Positions 48,801 through 60,099 of a DNA stretch of 64,000 bases are shown here, piece after piece. The number at the start of each line of letters is the position of its first letter. Position 1 is the first letter of the stretch. The translations under genes and the position numbers were made by a program. The stretch spans positions 23,545,489 through 23,609,488 of the forward strand of contig NC_026655.2 in NCBI RefSeq assembly GCF_000004075.3, given 5' to 3'. This DNA comes from Cucumis sativus (Eukaryota > Streptophyta > Magnoliopsida > Cucurbitales > Cucurbitaceae). The notes under the pieces were generated by a model that was given only the letters and a program-made list of their open reading frames with translations, had not been told where the DNA came from and ran no database searches.

Positions 48801-48985
48801 GTATTTTTTGTTAGTTTATGAGCTCTTACATTATGACTTATCTTTAGCCTATTTGTAACTGTTTTGAACTATGTATCCCTATGTGCTTTATTGAATATAT
48901 TTATGAGAATGATGATGACACTAAGAGGGTGTCCACCTAGTGGGGATGCTTGGGTGCGCCTGCTGACCCATCAAGTATCATTTTC
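45805..48985 (+). mobile_element. Decayed LINE (non-LTR retrotransposon), 5'-truncated
   Basis: Plus-strand pieces in several frames: NKVVSCWPNTAQERYLGYAF and RRLRQLTRKIKSWQFEKKN (linker upstream of RT), LEEIKEALSSFHSNKALGPD (46585-46650), ISLIAKKDKCRTDADYRPIN (46737-46937), IRQGDPISPFIFVIAMDYLS (47091-47372), then LLFVDG in place of the F/YxDD box, and the C-terminal zinc-binding region with TYHIFLHCSIVKSFW (about 48460-48510). The endonuclease domain is missing. Stops and frameshifts are many and the catalytic Asp pair is damaged, so it cannot move. The flanks are PP2-unit sequence, showing insertion into unit 2's upstream region. Confidence 0.87.
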
Positions 48986-49009
48986 TAAAAATTGAATGAG
49001 GAATTGAAG

Positions 49010-49240
49010 TGTGTACTTAATGAGCCATTTGGGGCGAGGAGTAACTTATGATAAATAGTTTAGGGATTATAATCGTCTGAGTATTATAATAGTGTGTGGA
49101 TTATTATAGTCTGCATTTGGGTGTAGACTATAATAGTATGTTTTCATAGTCTACGTTTAAGGTGTAGACTATTATAGTCTGTGCCATTATAAGCTGTGTT
49201 TAAGATGTAGACAGTTATAATATGAGTTTTTCACTATTTT
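49010..49240. repeat. MITE-like repeat with 'GTGTAGACTATTATAGTCTG' units
   Basis: The word 'tgtagactattatagtctg' recurs in variant form about every 25-50 bp (about 49119, 49157 and 49205), preceded by 'ggggcgaggagtaactta' at 49031. This looks like one end of a non-autonomous DNA transposon. The matching opposite terminus was not found. Confidence 0.5.
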
Positions 49241-50119
49241 TTTTGTGTACATATATATTGTACATGAAATACACATTTTACTTCAATCGATTTTATTAAA
49301 TTTGGTTAATTAGGATGCTCATCTAATAAATTTAGCTTCAAACTAGATTTTCCACCGCATACATGAAATACACATTTTTCTTACATGAATATAGTAGTTT
49401 TGCATTTTCATTATAATTATAGAATACAACAATAAACATAATCAAATGGACCATACTACTTTTCAAATTACCATTGATAGATTACATTTCCTCCAAAATA
49501 AACATGGTCTTAATTCATTTACGTGGGTAAAAGAAAAATGAGATACGTAAAGATGAATACATCTTGAGATTTATCTAAGCATCGTTGTTTTTAATTTTTT
49601 CACAAAAAATTACTACAAAATCATACATTGTATCGAAACATTTTTCCTTTTTTATCACATACTAGTTGTAAGCATATTTTTAACTTTTAAAAAAGTTTAA
49701 TTAAGTATAAATGTAACTTGAAAAATATTTTTTAAACAAAATACCATGGTCCTAGTTTTTATAAAGAACACTAACAACTGAGATAATTTTCTATAATTTA
49801 GTTAGAGAACAAGACCTTTATTAGTTAAAATTAAAATATTTGGATAAGAGTGATAGGAACTAACTCATATGTTAAAGAATTATTTTAATATTTGGTTTCT
49901 CAATTTTGAAAAGTAAATATATTTTTTTTTGGTAATATTGTGATAAATCATTTCAAATATAATTTGGGTTTTATACGTGTAGATATAGTTTTTTTTTCAA
50001 TGTAGGATCCATTTAAATTTAATTGAAAATAATTTTTTAAATGATTAATGTTTGCTTTTTTGTAGGTTAGTTTTAGAATCATCAAATTTAAAAAAGAAAT
50101 TTAAATTTTAGATTAAAAA

Positions 50120-50310
50120 CAATTAAAATATTTATAAACTATAATAAAATTTTAGATTCTATCAATAATAAAAACTGATAGACTTCTATTACTGGATATC
50201 AATGCCACTAATATAAACATATCAATGCATGACTATCAATGTCTATTACTGATAGAATCTGAAAATTTTACTTGTATATATTTTGTCAAATTTGCTATTT
50301 TTTACAATTC
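50120..50310. repeat. Dispersed 'TATCARTRNYAGA' repeat copy
   Basis: 'ctatcaataataaaaactgatag' and 'ctatcaatgtctattactgatag', followed by 'atttgctattttttac', place this in the dispersed family. Here it sits inside the remnant first intron of PP2 copy 3. Confidence 0.5.
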
Positions 50311-50516
50311 CCCTAAAAATAATTGGATGCATGAAAGATTATTAGACGTAGAGCAGAAATTTGGAGATAGAAAAAACACCATTTTAGAAAAAAAGTAATT
50401 TGTGATTTTAATCGTTTCAAAACCACTCCCAAACATATCTTTTAACTTCTTTATAAATCCTTCTAATATAAACTATATAATACTCTAAAAAAACTTACAA
50501 AGAGTGTTACACTTGC

Positions 50517-50714
50517 CTTAGTTCCCTTGTTTAGGGTGATCCCATCACAAAGTTGTTTATAAAGCTTAGCATAGGTAGGCCGTTTATAAAGCTTAGCATA
50601 GGTAGGCCAATGCACCACGATAGTTAGAGTTCTTGGCAAAATATAAGTCAGTCAATGACCATAACTCTCTTGTACTTGCGAGTTCTCTCTTGCTTTTGTC
50701 TCTATGCAAACCAT
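50517..50714 (-). pseudogene. PP2-like lectin pseudogene, exon 1 only (copy 3)
   Basis: The exon aligns with exon 1 of copy 4 (MVCIETKARENSQVQESYGH), but codon 21 is TGA at 50654-50652 where copy 4 has TGT. A 27-bp tandem duplication (50555-50581 and 50582-50608) doubles the codons for the PTYAKLYK region in frame. The donor-like AAG|GCAAGT is kept, and intron-1 sequence can be followed down to about 49860, but exons 2 and 3 are absent before unit 2's flank and the LINE. It cannot make a PP2 protein. Confidence 0.88.
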
Positions 50715-50763
50715 ACTTGAGGAGGTTAATTTGGATTATTAAGAGATCGGAGATGTGGATGAA

Positions 50764-50803
50764 GATGAGAGTGGTGTGAGGAACACAAACACACATATAT
50801 ATA
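50764..50803 (-). promoter_or_regulatory. Core promoter of the PP2 pseudogene
   Basis: TATATATA at 50796-50803 and the leader 'gatgagagtggtgtga' at 50764-50779 keep the same spacing as in the intact copies, so transcription of the dead exon remains possible. Confidence 0.55.
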
Positions 50804-51279
50804 GGCTCTTGTTTCGTACATTAATGTTTAAAGAATAGGACATGGTAATTAGCTATTTTGATGTCGCTTGTGTAAAGGTATCTGATACTTTTAAAAGTAA
50901 CGATTTAATGTCAAGGTGAGTATTACTATTTATACTGTAAATTAATTTTAAGATTAGACCTTTTAATTTTCTATGGTCAAAAAAGGAAAAAAATAAAGTA
51001 AATGGTTTAATTCTCTATATCTCTTTTTTTTCTTTTTCTCTTCCCCCTTAACTTTGTTTCACATATATCTATTTTTTTTATACATTAATTTTTATTTTTA
51101 TTTTTAAATTAAAATGTATTATATGAAAACTAACTTCATAACAATCTATAGAATTAACATAATTAATTATTTTAACCAATTCTGTAGTATTTAATAAAAT
51201 TAAGGTATGATTGAGTGAGGAATTGAAGTGTGTACTCTTTTTATTGGTTAGAATATATTACATTTTAGTATTTTATGGG

Positions 51280-53930
51280 AAATTTTAATCAGTAAAATAA
51301 TCTATATATATCAATTTATACTATGAGAATTTACAAAAATAACAAAAGAAAAAATCTAGTATTTACAAAAATAATAAAAGAAAAAATTAAGATAATAGAG
51401 TCCATGTCACTTACATTTTCAAAATTATAAAAATAGCAAATTTAAAAGTAGATTACTGTTTGATTACCATCGTATTTGCCAAATTTGCACTATGCAAAAA
51501 AGAGGTGTTATAGACTTTTTTTTATAATTTTTTTGTCATCTAATGCAATTTCCTTTTACATTAATCCGCTTTTTTTCTTTTCATTATGACATCTTTTCGC
51601 AAATATAATTGTTGTTGCTCTTTAGTTTGTATCTCACATATGGTACGATTCCTCTTCTGATCAATTCTCTAGAAAATCTCGCATACCAATCAGAACAACA
51701 AATGATTAAATCGTCTAGTTGAACAAAAACTGCAAAACAGAAAACATGTTAGTAGATGACTGAGTCGCAGATCACGCTCTCTTTAAGATGTTTCGCGACT
51801 CTGCTCTCTTTGTGCAAACAATATGATAGCCTCGTCGTCTCTAGGATAAAACAGCCTTGATCTTCAATTGGTTTTGCATAGAAACCAACTGAAATTCACA
51901 AACACTCAAGATGATATTGTGTTGCTTAGTACACAAAAAGTAATTTTGTTTTGGGAGAGTATGAAATCAGGAGAATTTTCTTTTTCTACGATGTTTAGGT
52001 GAAGAAAGACTGTATATATAGAAGTGGAGAGGGTTAATGACCAATTAATCTAGAAAATGAAAATAATTATCAATTAATTCAGAAAATAAAGGTTTTGGAA
52101 AGTCAAAAGTCAAAGAAAAACGTTTTAGTAAAAATATATATTATTTTATTCCTCCTCGCCCACTCGAGGAGGTCGTGTGGAGATATGAGCATATCTACAT
52201 TTGCCTATCTCCTTTCTCCTACCAAGAGTCCAAACCATTAATGAATCAATGGGTATATGAAGCGACTTCCACATTGCAAATTAAGCAACATGGGAATGCA
52301 ATGTGGAAATAAAATAATAATATATTTCTTCTTTCACACATTTTTCATCCAATAATAACAAAGCAGAAAAATATTTACACCGTATAGAATAATTTTTAAA
52401 ATAGAAAAAGCTCATAAACCCACTATGAAAAATTCCAAAAAAGCTCGATTAATTGACATCCAGCACACGTAATATATTTGGCAAACGATTGTTTAGATTT
52501 GATCATTTTTCCTACATGATTGTTTAGATTTGATCGTTTTTCCAAATCAAAATGATGTTTTTATGTTTTTTTTTTTTTTTTGTACACGATTGTTTGTGTT
52601 TATCGTTTAAATTTGGGTTGTCAAATCTCAACGGTTTTTTTTCAAGATTTTTTGGAACTCGTTTATATAAGGAAAAGACCGTTTAAATTTGGTAATGATC
52701 GTTTATATTTGAAACACGATCGTTTATATTTGACCGTTCCAAATCTAAATGATTTTTTAAAGATTCTTTGTACATGATCGTTAAGATTTGACTATCCAAT
52801 ATCTCAACAATTTTTTTTCACGATTTTTTTATATTTGGAATAACTAAATATCAATTTGAAAACTAAAAAATTACACAAGAAGAGAAAATGATGATGGAAA
52901 GAAAAAAAAATTCGTAGAAGAGAAAGAAAAGAAAGACGATGAAAATGAAAAGGCAAACCTGAAATATTTTAAATGAATTTGTATTACATAATGAACCATC
53001 TTAATTTATTAATGCCTATACATAATATATATTGTATTACATACCGTTTCAAAAGTAACGATGTTTTCTTTCAACACAAATATCAAATATAGTCATTATC
53101 CACAAAATATATTAACATGACATTTTCAAATATAGTATAATATACCAAAATAATTATAAAATATAACAAAATTTTAGAGATTGTTAACCAATGTCTATTA
53201 GTGTCTATCATTGATAGATATAATATTTTGTAAATATTTTTAATAATTTTGTTATTTACAATAATGTTTGTAGCTTGGTTCCTGTTTTTTCTTCGGAGAA
53301 AAGAAAAATGAAAACAAAATTGGTATTTTAGTATCAAGCAACTGTCATTCCCTTAGGAAAATACATTTCATATAGTTTCACGAAGGATATACTTTATCAA
53401 TAAAGTTAAGTCTCTGTTAACTTTAATATTAACTTTAACTTTAATATTTTTAGTTTCATATTAGATTGATACAAAGAGTTCATATAGTCAATTCGAGTTG
53501 GATGAAGAGCATATGGTGCTTGCTGATTTTTTGGGTTGCCACATTTGATTTTATAATGAATTAAATATATTTTGGGTTAGATAAGTTTTTGTTGATACTG
53601 CATATATATAGGTGTGATATTTTGTTGATATATTTGGATATATCTAGATGAATTAGTTTAGTTGATACTTTTGTTGATACACCTATAGTTAGGCTACACC
53701 TATAGTTAGGCTGTTTTGTTAGAAAAGTTAGGCTAACTATACATGTATGTATATGGTTCCATTGATATTATATATGTTAAAATATTATTAAAAGTTCTTT
53801 GATGGAAATTAAAGTTAGTTCATTCAATTGTTCAACAAGTGTGATCTCTTGTATTACTTATATACATTCGGCTACAAAACAGGTGCACGAAACATTATGA
53901 AGATATTTTAAAATATATAATTTTTTTTTC
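51280..53930. other. Spacer with imperfect repeats, no gene seen
   Basis: 52470-52860 repeats the words 'cgatcgtttatatttg' and 'gattgtttagatttgatc' about eight times with drift. 53080-53260 holds a dispersed 'tctatcattgatagat' family copy. 53676-53713 has an 18-bp tandem duplication ('cacctatagttaggct'). Composition at 51620-52020 is more balanced but gives no domain. Confidence 0.5.
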
Positions 53931-53934
53931 AAAG

Positions 53935-54283
53935 AAAAACTTAACTTGCAAAACATGTCAAGAGTACATGCAAAAAATGTCAAGAAATCACATGTACTTA
54001 ACGTTTATAAACTATCAAGTATAACACTACTTGACGCTTAAAATCTGTCAAACAAAATCACTCTTATTCTTGACACTAGATTACTTGACGATTAAAAAGT
54101 GTCAAGTAATCTCATATACTTGACGTCTTTTACCTGTCAAGTAAACTGGTTTTACTTGACGATTAAAACCAGTCAAATATACCTTCTTTATTCTTGACAC
54201 TGGATTACTTAACACTTTTAAAAGCGTCAAGTAAACCTTTACTTGACAGTTTTTAAGCGTCAACTAAGGCCAATTTTGTAGTA
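53935..54283. mobile_element. CACTA-like terminal region with subterminal repeats
   Basis: It is packed with inverted and direct copies of 'acttgacgctttta' and 'tgtcaagtaa', including the palindrome-like ACTTGACRNTTTTAAANGCGTCAAGT, and ends in GGCCAATTTTGTAGTA. Apart from the last base this matches the CACTACAAAA-type inverted end of En/Spm-class elements. Only one end is visible here and no transposase was found. Confidence 0.6.
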
Positions 54284-54454
54284 ATTGCTGTCTAGATTCA
54301 CACCACAATCTAGGTTACTAGTTTCCATTATTTCATTGTTTTTTAGTATACCATCCAATGCTTCTTAACATCAACATTTTCTTTTGAGATTCTAGAATTA
54401 TTTGTCTAACTCTTGCGCTATATTTGTAATAAATATATATAACAGAAATATAGA

Positions 54455-54457
<3 letters not shown>

Positions 54458-54502
<45 letters not shown>
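54458..54502. repeat. (TA)n microsatellite 3' of PP2 copy 4
   Basis: An (AT)n run of about 43 bp in the 3' flank of the unit; the same place in copies 1 and 2 has only short 'atatatata' tracts. Confidence 0.85.
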
Positions 54503-54508
<6 letters not shown>

Positions 54509-54713
54509 TACTAAGTAGAAGGTAGTTTTCTATATTATATATATATCTTTATTAATTTTTTTTTTATTGAACACTATTACTGTATTACATAGTGATATTG
54601 TTGTTTATATTAGAAAACAAAGTAGAGTGTAGTATACCTCTCTCATTTATTTAAACCAAACTACAAGTAGGGTAGTGGGAGTGGGAGTGAGAGAGATGTA
54701 GTGATTTATATTT

Positions 54714-56645
54714 TTAGCATCCGCAACTGGATTGTTTGGGTCGAATTTCGAAACCTTTAAATTTCAACCCCGTCTTCCATTGACTACTGTGATTGTACAC
54801 TCTAAACTCATACTCCTTATCACTGTTACAATCATGTTTGTCGACCTTGAATTCCCCAATCTTGATCGTAAACCAAACATCTCGTGGCTTACATTGTAGG
54901 CTTTCTTTGGTCTCAATTTTTTTTCCATCTGGGAGGGTGATTACAAAGATAACAGGTTCTTGCCATCCAGAGGCACAAGGTGTAACGCAAACATGACATA
55001 ATACTTCATATAGAACTCCAGATGATAGTGCGTATTGCTTCAACTTTCCACTTATATCCAACCAACATACTTTTATAAGCTGTGCCACGTCAATTTTCTT
55101 ACTGCCAAATTTTTTTTACACCATCATCAACAAGTAAACAACTTTAAGAAAAAATTACTAGCTACTAAAAAACAGTATATTTTTATGCATTCCATCTAAT
55201 TGTCTGTAGAACGAAAATTTTCTTTTCACGTCATTTTTTTTAAATCGTAAATTTGGTCTTTATTAGTTTAAGTAAAAGGTTAAGTTCAATTTAGTCTTAT
55301 GAAATTTTAGAAAGTGATTTTATTAAAGGGACATTTTTAAAAATAGCAAAATAAATTAAAATATCTACAAGTTATAGCAAAATTTTGAATTCTAATCTTC
55401 TATCATTATAGTATATCAGTGACTATCAATAATAAAATTTGCTATAGGTTATAAATTTTTTGTAAAATTTACGGTTTTTGAAAATTTTCCTTTATTAAAT
55501 CATAAAAACTAACTTTTTCTCATTCCTATTCCAATGTCAGTAATTTAATCTATTTGTTCTCTATAAAACCATTCCTCAAAATTACATCCAATCAACCTTT
55601 TTAATTTTAATTACTAAATAAACAATAAAAATTAAAGTTCATTCAAATTTAAACCTAATCTTTTATGTTTTATTTTTTTCATTTTTTTAAAGTCAGAATA
55701 TACCTTCCATTGTTCAAGATTTTGTTTTCCAACACACAAGAAAAAAAAATAGTAAGTTAAGAAAATAAAAAGAAAACAAATAGGACAGAATGAGATATAT
55801 TTAAGGTTAAAATTCCAGTTTTGTCCTTCTAATTTAAATTTTGTTTAATTTTAATCCATACCTTTCCATCATAATAAATCTTAAATTTAGTCGCTAACCT
55901 GAATAAGTATTTTCTAAATTTATGGTAAAGTTGTTTATACATAAACTTAGGTAAAATCAACCCTAAGCAAGTTCTATGGACTAAAACTTAAATTTATTGA
56001 AAGGGGAAGAATTATATACTGCTTTCAAATATAACAAACTAAGTAAACTAACTTATAAATTTATAACAAATTAAATTGACGTAAACACTGTAAATATGTA
56101 TATGTGTAAATCGGGATATTTTGTCACATTCAAAAATTGATATTTTAAAGTATAGAAACTAGAACGATATTTAATGATAGTAAAAAAAAAATAAACATAC
56201 CCATAGATCTCCCCGGGTATCCATTTCCAGTATTGACAATCATCGATCCAAATTATTGTGAGGGATTTTGGAAGTAGGACATACCTATTACCCTTTCCCT
56301 TTTTGTCAAACCAATAAAGCTGCAAACAAACTAATCATACTCAGCTCTTTGAACACAATTATCGATCCAAGCTATTACGAGGGATTTTAGTGATTTCAAA
56401 ACCAATCTCAAATATATCTTTTAACTACTTTATAAATCATAGTGTAAACAAATTAAAAAGAATGTTAGACTTGCCTTAGTTCCCTTGTTTAGGGTGATTC
56501 CAGCAATAAGTTGTTGATAGAGCTTAGCATAGGTAGGCCAATGCACCGTGACATTTAGAGTTTTTGGCAAAATATAAGTAAGACAATGACCATAACTCTC
56601 CTGTATTTGCAAGCTCTCTCTTGCTTCTGTCTCTATGCAAACCAT
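54714..56645 (-). CDS. Phloem protein 2-like lectin, copy 4
   Basis: Exons 56475-56645, 56201-56319 and 54714-55101 join to 225 aa. The N-terminal arm is MVCIETEARESLQIQESYGH, then CLTYILP. Exon 2 is LYWFDKKGKGNRYVLLPKSL and CQYWKWIPGEIY. Exon 3 carries VCWLDISGKLKQYALSSGV, DVWFTIKIGEF, KEYEFRVYNHSSQWKTGL and KFKGFEIRPKQ, close to the textbook PP2 lectin ending. In intron 1, the GC donor AAG|GCAAGT is the only phase-compatible choice because the downstream GT here (GCAAGTCTAAC) would shift the frame. Intron 1 is only 155 bp, against 458 and 575 bp in copies 1 and 2, and holds a scrap of exon-2 sequence. Its sequence looks fully coding. Confidence 0.9.
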
Positions 56646-56694
56646 ATTTGAAAAGGTTAATTTGGAGTATTAAGAGATTGGAGAGATGGATGAA

Positions 56695-56724
56695 GATGAG
56701 AGTGGTGTAAGGCACATATATATA
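56695..56724 (-). promoter_or_regulatory. Core promoter of PP2 copy 4
   Basis: TATATATA at 56717-56724 and the leader 'gatgagagtggtgtaa' at 56695-56710, on the minus strand, lie 50-80 bp upstream of the ATG and have the unit-wide spacing. Confidence 0.65.
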
Positions 56725-56869
56725 CTCTCTTGTTTTGTATCTTATTGTTTCAAAGATGGGACGTGGTAATTAGCTATTTTTATCTCTTATCTAATCGTAT
56801 ATTATACTTTTAAAAAGTGACCATTTAATGCCAAAATGAGTATTACTCAATTGATATAATAAATATATG

Positions 56870-58140
56870 AAGAATTTTCAAAAATATCAAATTTTACAAA
56901 ATATTTATAACTTTTAGTAAATTCTATCACTAATAGTCGTTGATATGTTATAGTGATTGAATCCAAAATTTTGTTATAGCTTATAAATATTTTAATTTAT
57001 TTTGTTATTTTTAAAAATGTCTTTATATTAAATTAACGTGAAGATTAGACCTTTTGATTTTCTACCCTTTATCTATGGTCAAAAAAATAAAAAAATAAAG
57101 TAAATGATTTAGTTCTCTTTATCCCTTCTTTTTTTCTCTTCTTCCTCGTGAGAATTTTCTTTTCACATATATCTATTTTTTATACATTAATTTATAAACG
57201 TGTAAATTAAATCTGTAATCCAATCCTTTATATGAAAATTAACTTCACATTAATATATAGAATTAACATAATTAATTAATTTCACAAATTTTGTAGTATT
57301 TAACAAAATTTTAATTACATCTCAAACCGTTTAATTTAAAAAATAAGTTATTTTGAAAAAAATAATGTGTTTGAAAGTTAGTCAAAACTATATTTTAAGT
57401 GAATAATCTATTTAAACAAAAATAAATTTCTTAAAAAACATTTTTTTTCTAAATTAATCCAAATAGACCCTAAGTCTGGAACATACGTTAAGTCAAAGTG
57501 AGGAATTGAAGTGCGTACTCTTTTTATTCATTAGAATATATTATATTTTAATATTTTATTGTAAATAATCTATATATATATATATAACAATTTACATTAA
57601 TCTACTCTTTTTTTTTTATCTTTTCCTTATTGTATGAATCGTTTTGGTGTGCATAATGTATATATTGTATTTGATACCGTTTTAAAAGTAGGGATAGTTG
57701 TAAAATTAGTAATTAAATTCAAAATAGTTAAGTATATAGCAACGCTTTTAAAAATTTGCAAATATAGCGAAATTTGTCAAATTATATTAATGATACAAGT
57801 CTATCACCGATAGACTATATTGTAAATATTGATCTATTACTGATAGATCATATAAGTCTATCAACGATACAAATCTATCAGTCATAGTCTTGCTATATCT
57901 TTAATCATTATTTATGAAATGACCATCAATTACAATTACTTTTAAAAGTATTGATTTCTTTTTCAAAATAAATATCAAATATAGTCATTACGCACAAAAT
58001 ATATTAGTAAATATAGTAAAATAACATTTTCAAATATAATATAATAAATCAAAATAATTACAAAATATAATAAATTTTTAAAGATTATCAATGAAAGACA
58101 CTAATACAAGTCTATTAATGCCTCTATCACTATGTTTCTC
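56870..58140. repeat. Cluster of three dispersed 'CTATCANTGATAGA' repeat copies
   Basis: Copies at about 56870-57015, 57700-57910 and 57960-58130 each contain words such as 'aatatagcgaaatttgtcaa', 'tctatcaccgatagact' and 'ctgatagatcatataagtct'. The first lies inside the 5' flank of PP2 unit 4. No coding sequence was found. Confidence 0.5.
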
Positions 58141-59900
58141 TAAATTGACTTTTCTTAACTTAATTAAATTTCTTACTTAAAATTTGACGATGAAAGAACT
58201 AATTTCTAAAATTGTTTAATTACGGCCTTATCTTTTTACTTAATTAATTTAATAAAATAATAGATTTAAAAGAGATAAATAATATATGATGTATATGGAT
58301 CACATTATTAATAAAATTATATTTAAAATAAATATAACATTTGCATCTAATACAATTTCTCTCAAAAGAAAAAAAAGATAAAAATAAATCTTTTATAAGA
58401 AAAGGCAAAAAAAATTATTCCATGCATCACCAAAATTTTATTGACCGGAGGTTTATATTCTTTTTCTCCAGCTATGATATTTCAAAGATAAGAGAACAAA
58501 TTCTAATTTTTTCTAAAAGATATATTTAATTTTTTGTATTTTTACTTTGAGGTGGTTTCAATTCCATTTATATTAGAGTGAGAAAACAAAATATTTACAC
58601 AATATTTTCAACATTTTTACCATTTACAATTACTTTCAAAACAGTTCGTTATAAATTAATAGTTATTTTTAAAATAAATAAGTATATTTTAATAGTTCAT
58701 TCTAAATTAATTGTTATTTGTAGCATAAATAAGTATATTTTTCAACCAAGATTTGAATAATGAATAACAAGAACTTAACTCAACTGTCATAAAAATTAAT
58801 GACCTACAAAATAGAAAAACTCATACAAGTATGGTGCTTGACCACAAAATAGAAAAACTCATACAAGTATGGTGCTTGACCACTAACACTCTAACGATCA
58901 AATTAATAATTGTTTAGATAGAGCTAAAGAGTATAAAAGTTCAGAGGTCTTTTATCATAACTCAAATGAAATGAGTCCTCGTGATTATATAAAAATAGAT
59001 TTCATAACTCAAGCCATAACTAAATTGTTGTGCATCCTCAAATTTATTTCACTAATGACCAAACACATGTGTAAAAGTGCAACACTTAGACATAATCTTT
59101 GCTATGCCTCGTACCTAAGTATTATGGCTTGATAGTCAACCCAATGGGTCAATCTCTTAATTAACTAAATAAATCTAGGGTCGTCAAGTAAACAGTAAAT
59201 TATGAGTTTTACTTTGGGAAAATAGCAAAAATAAATTTAAATTGTTAGAATAACAAAACATACAAATTAGAAAAATAAATAAATGAAACAATCCCTCAAA
59301 TGCCCCTATCCAATATGAAAAGTACAATTATTCAACTAAACCCCAAATACATTGTAGTTGAAATAACATGTGCTACATAAAAATTTTCCCCAAAAAACAT
59401 GAAGATTAGAAAAGTTGCCATTAATGGAAAACTCCACCTCATGCCTGAAAAATTTTAAATCTATTTCAAGGTCCAAAATATGCAATTCATTTGAAATTGG
59501 TAATTGCAAAATTGAGACACATTTGATTCAAGAGTTTGACTCTACACCTGTGTAGCAGCCATAGCCAAAAGCTTCAAGTTGAAAACATGAGAATTGTTAA
59601 TATTATAATAAAGATGAAATCATGAAATTACTATAGAATTCAAAACTTATATACATATTAGCAAGATACGCATTACTGAGTTCGTCTACTCAAATCGGTG
59701 AGTTCTTCGTACATTCGAGATTCATTTAAGTTATTATCTATTGTTTGCAAGAAAAAAATTTCTCTCTCACATTGTGTTTGTCTCTTGTCAACTGCCCCTC
59801 TCTCAATCTCTTTCTTTTCATTTCTCTAATAAAACCTAAAAAAAGAAGATTCAAATAATTGCAAAAATGTCATTGAGATATAATTAAATCACAAAATTTA
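58141..59900. other. AT-rich spacer, no gene seen
   Basis: An exact 38-bp tandem duplication lies at 58806-58843 and 58844-58881. The rest gives only short frames without domains. Confidence 0.55.
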
Positions 59901-60099
59901 AATTCAAATTGTTATTAAAAATATATATTATGTATTATTTAATAAATTGTTTAAAATATAACAAATTTGAAAATCTTGTATATATATTTGCCATTAGCAT
60001 AAATCTAACAACAAAATAGCAAATTTAGTTAAGATTTACCAAATTTGAATGTTGTTTACAAAATACATCGTTTTAACAAAAGAGGCACAATAAATTATT

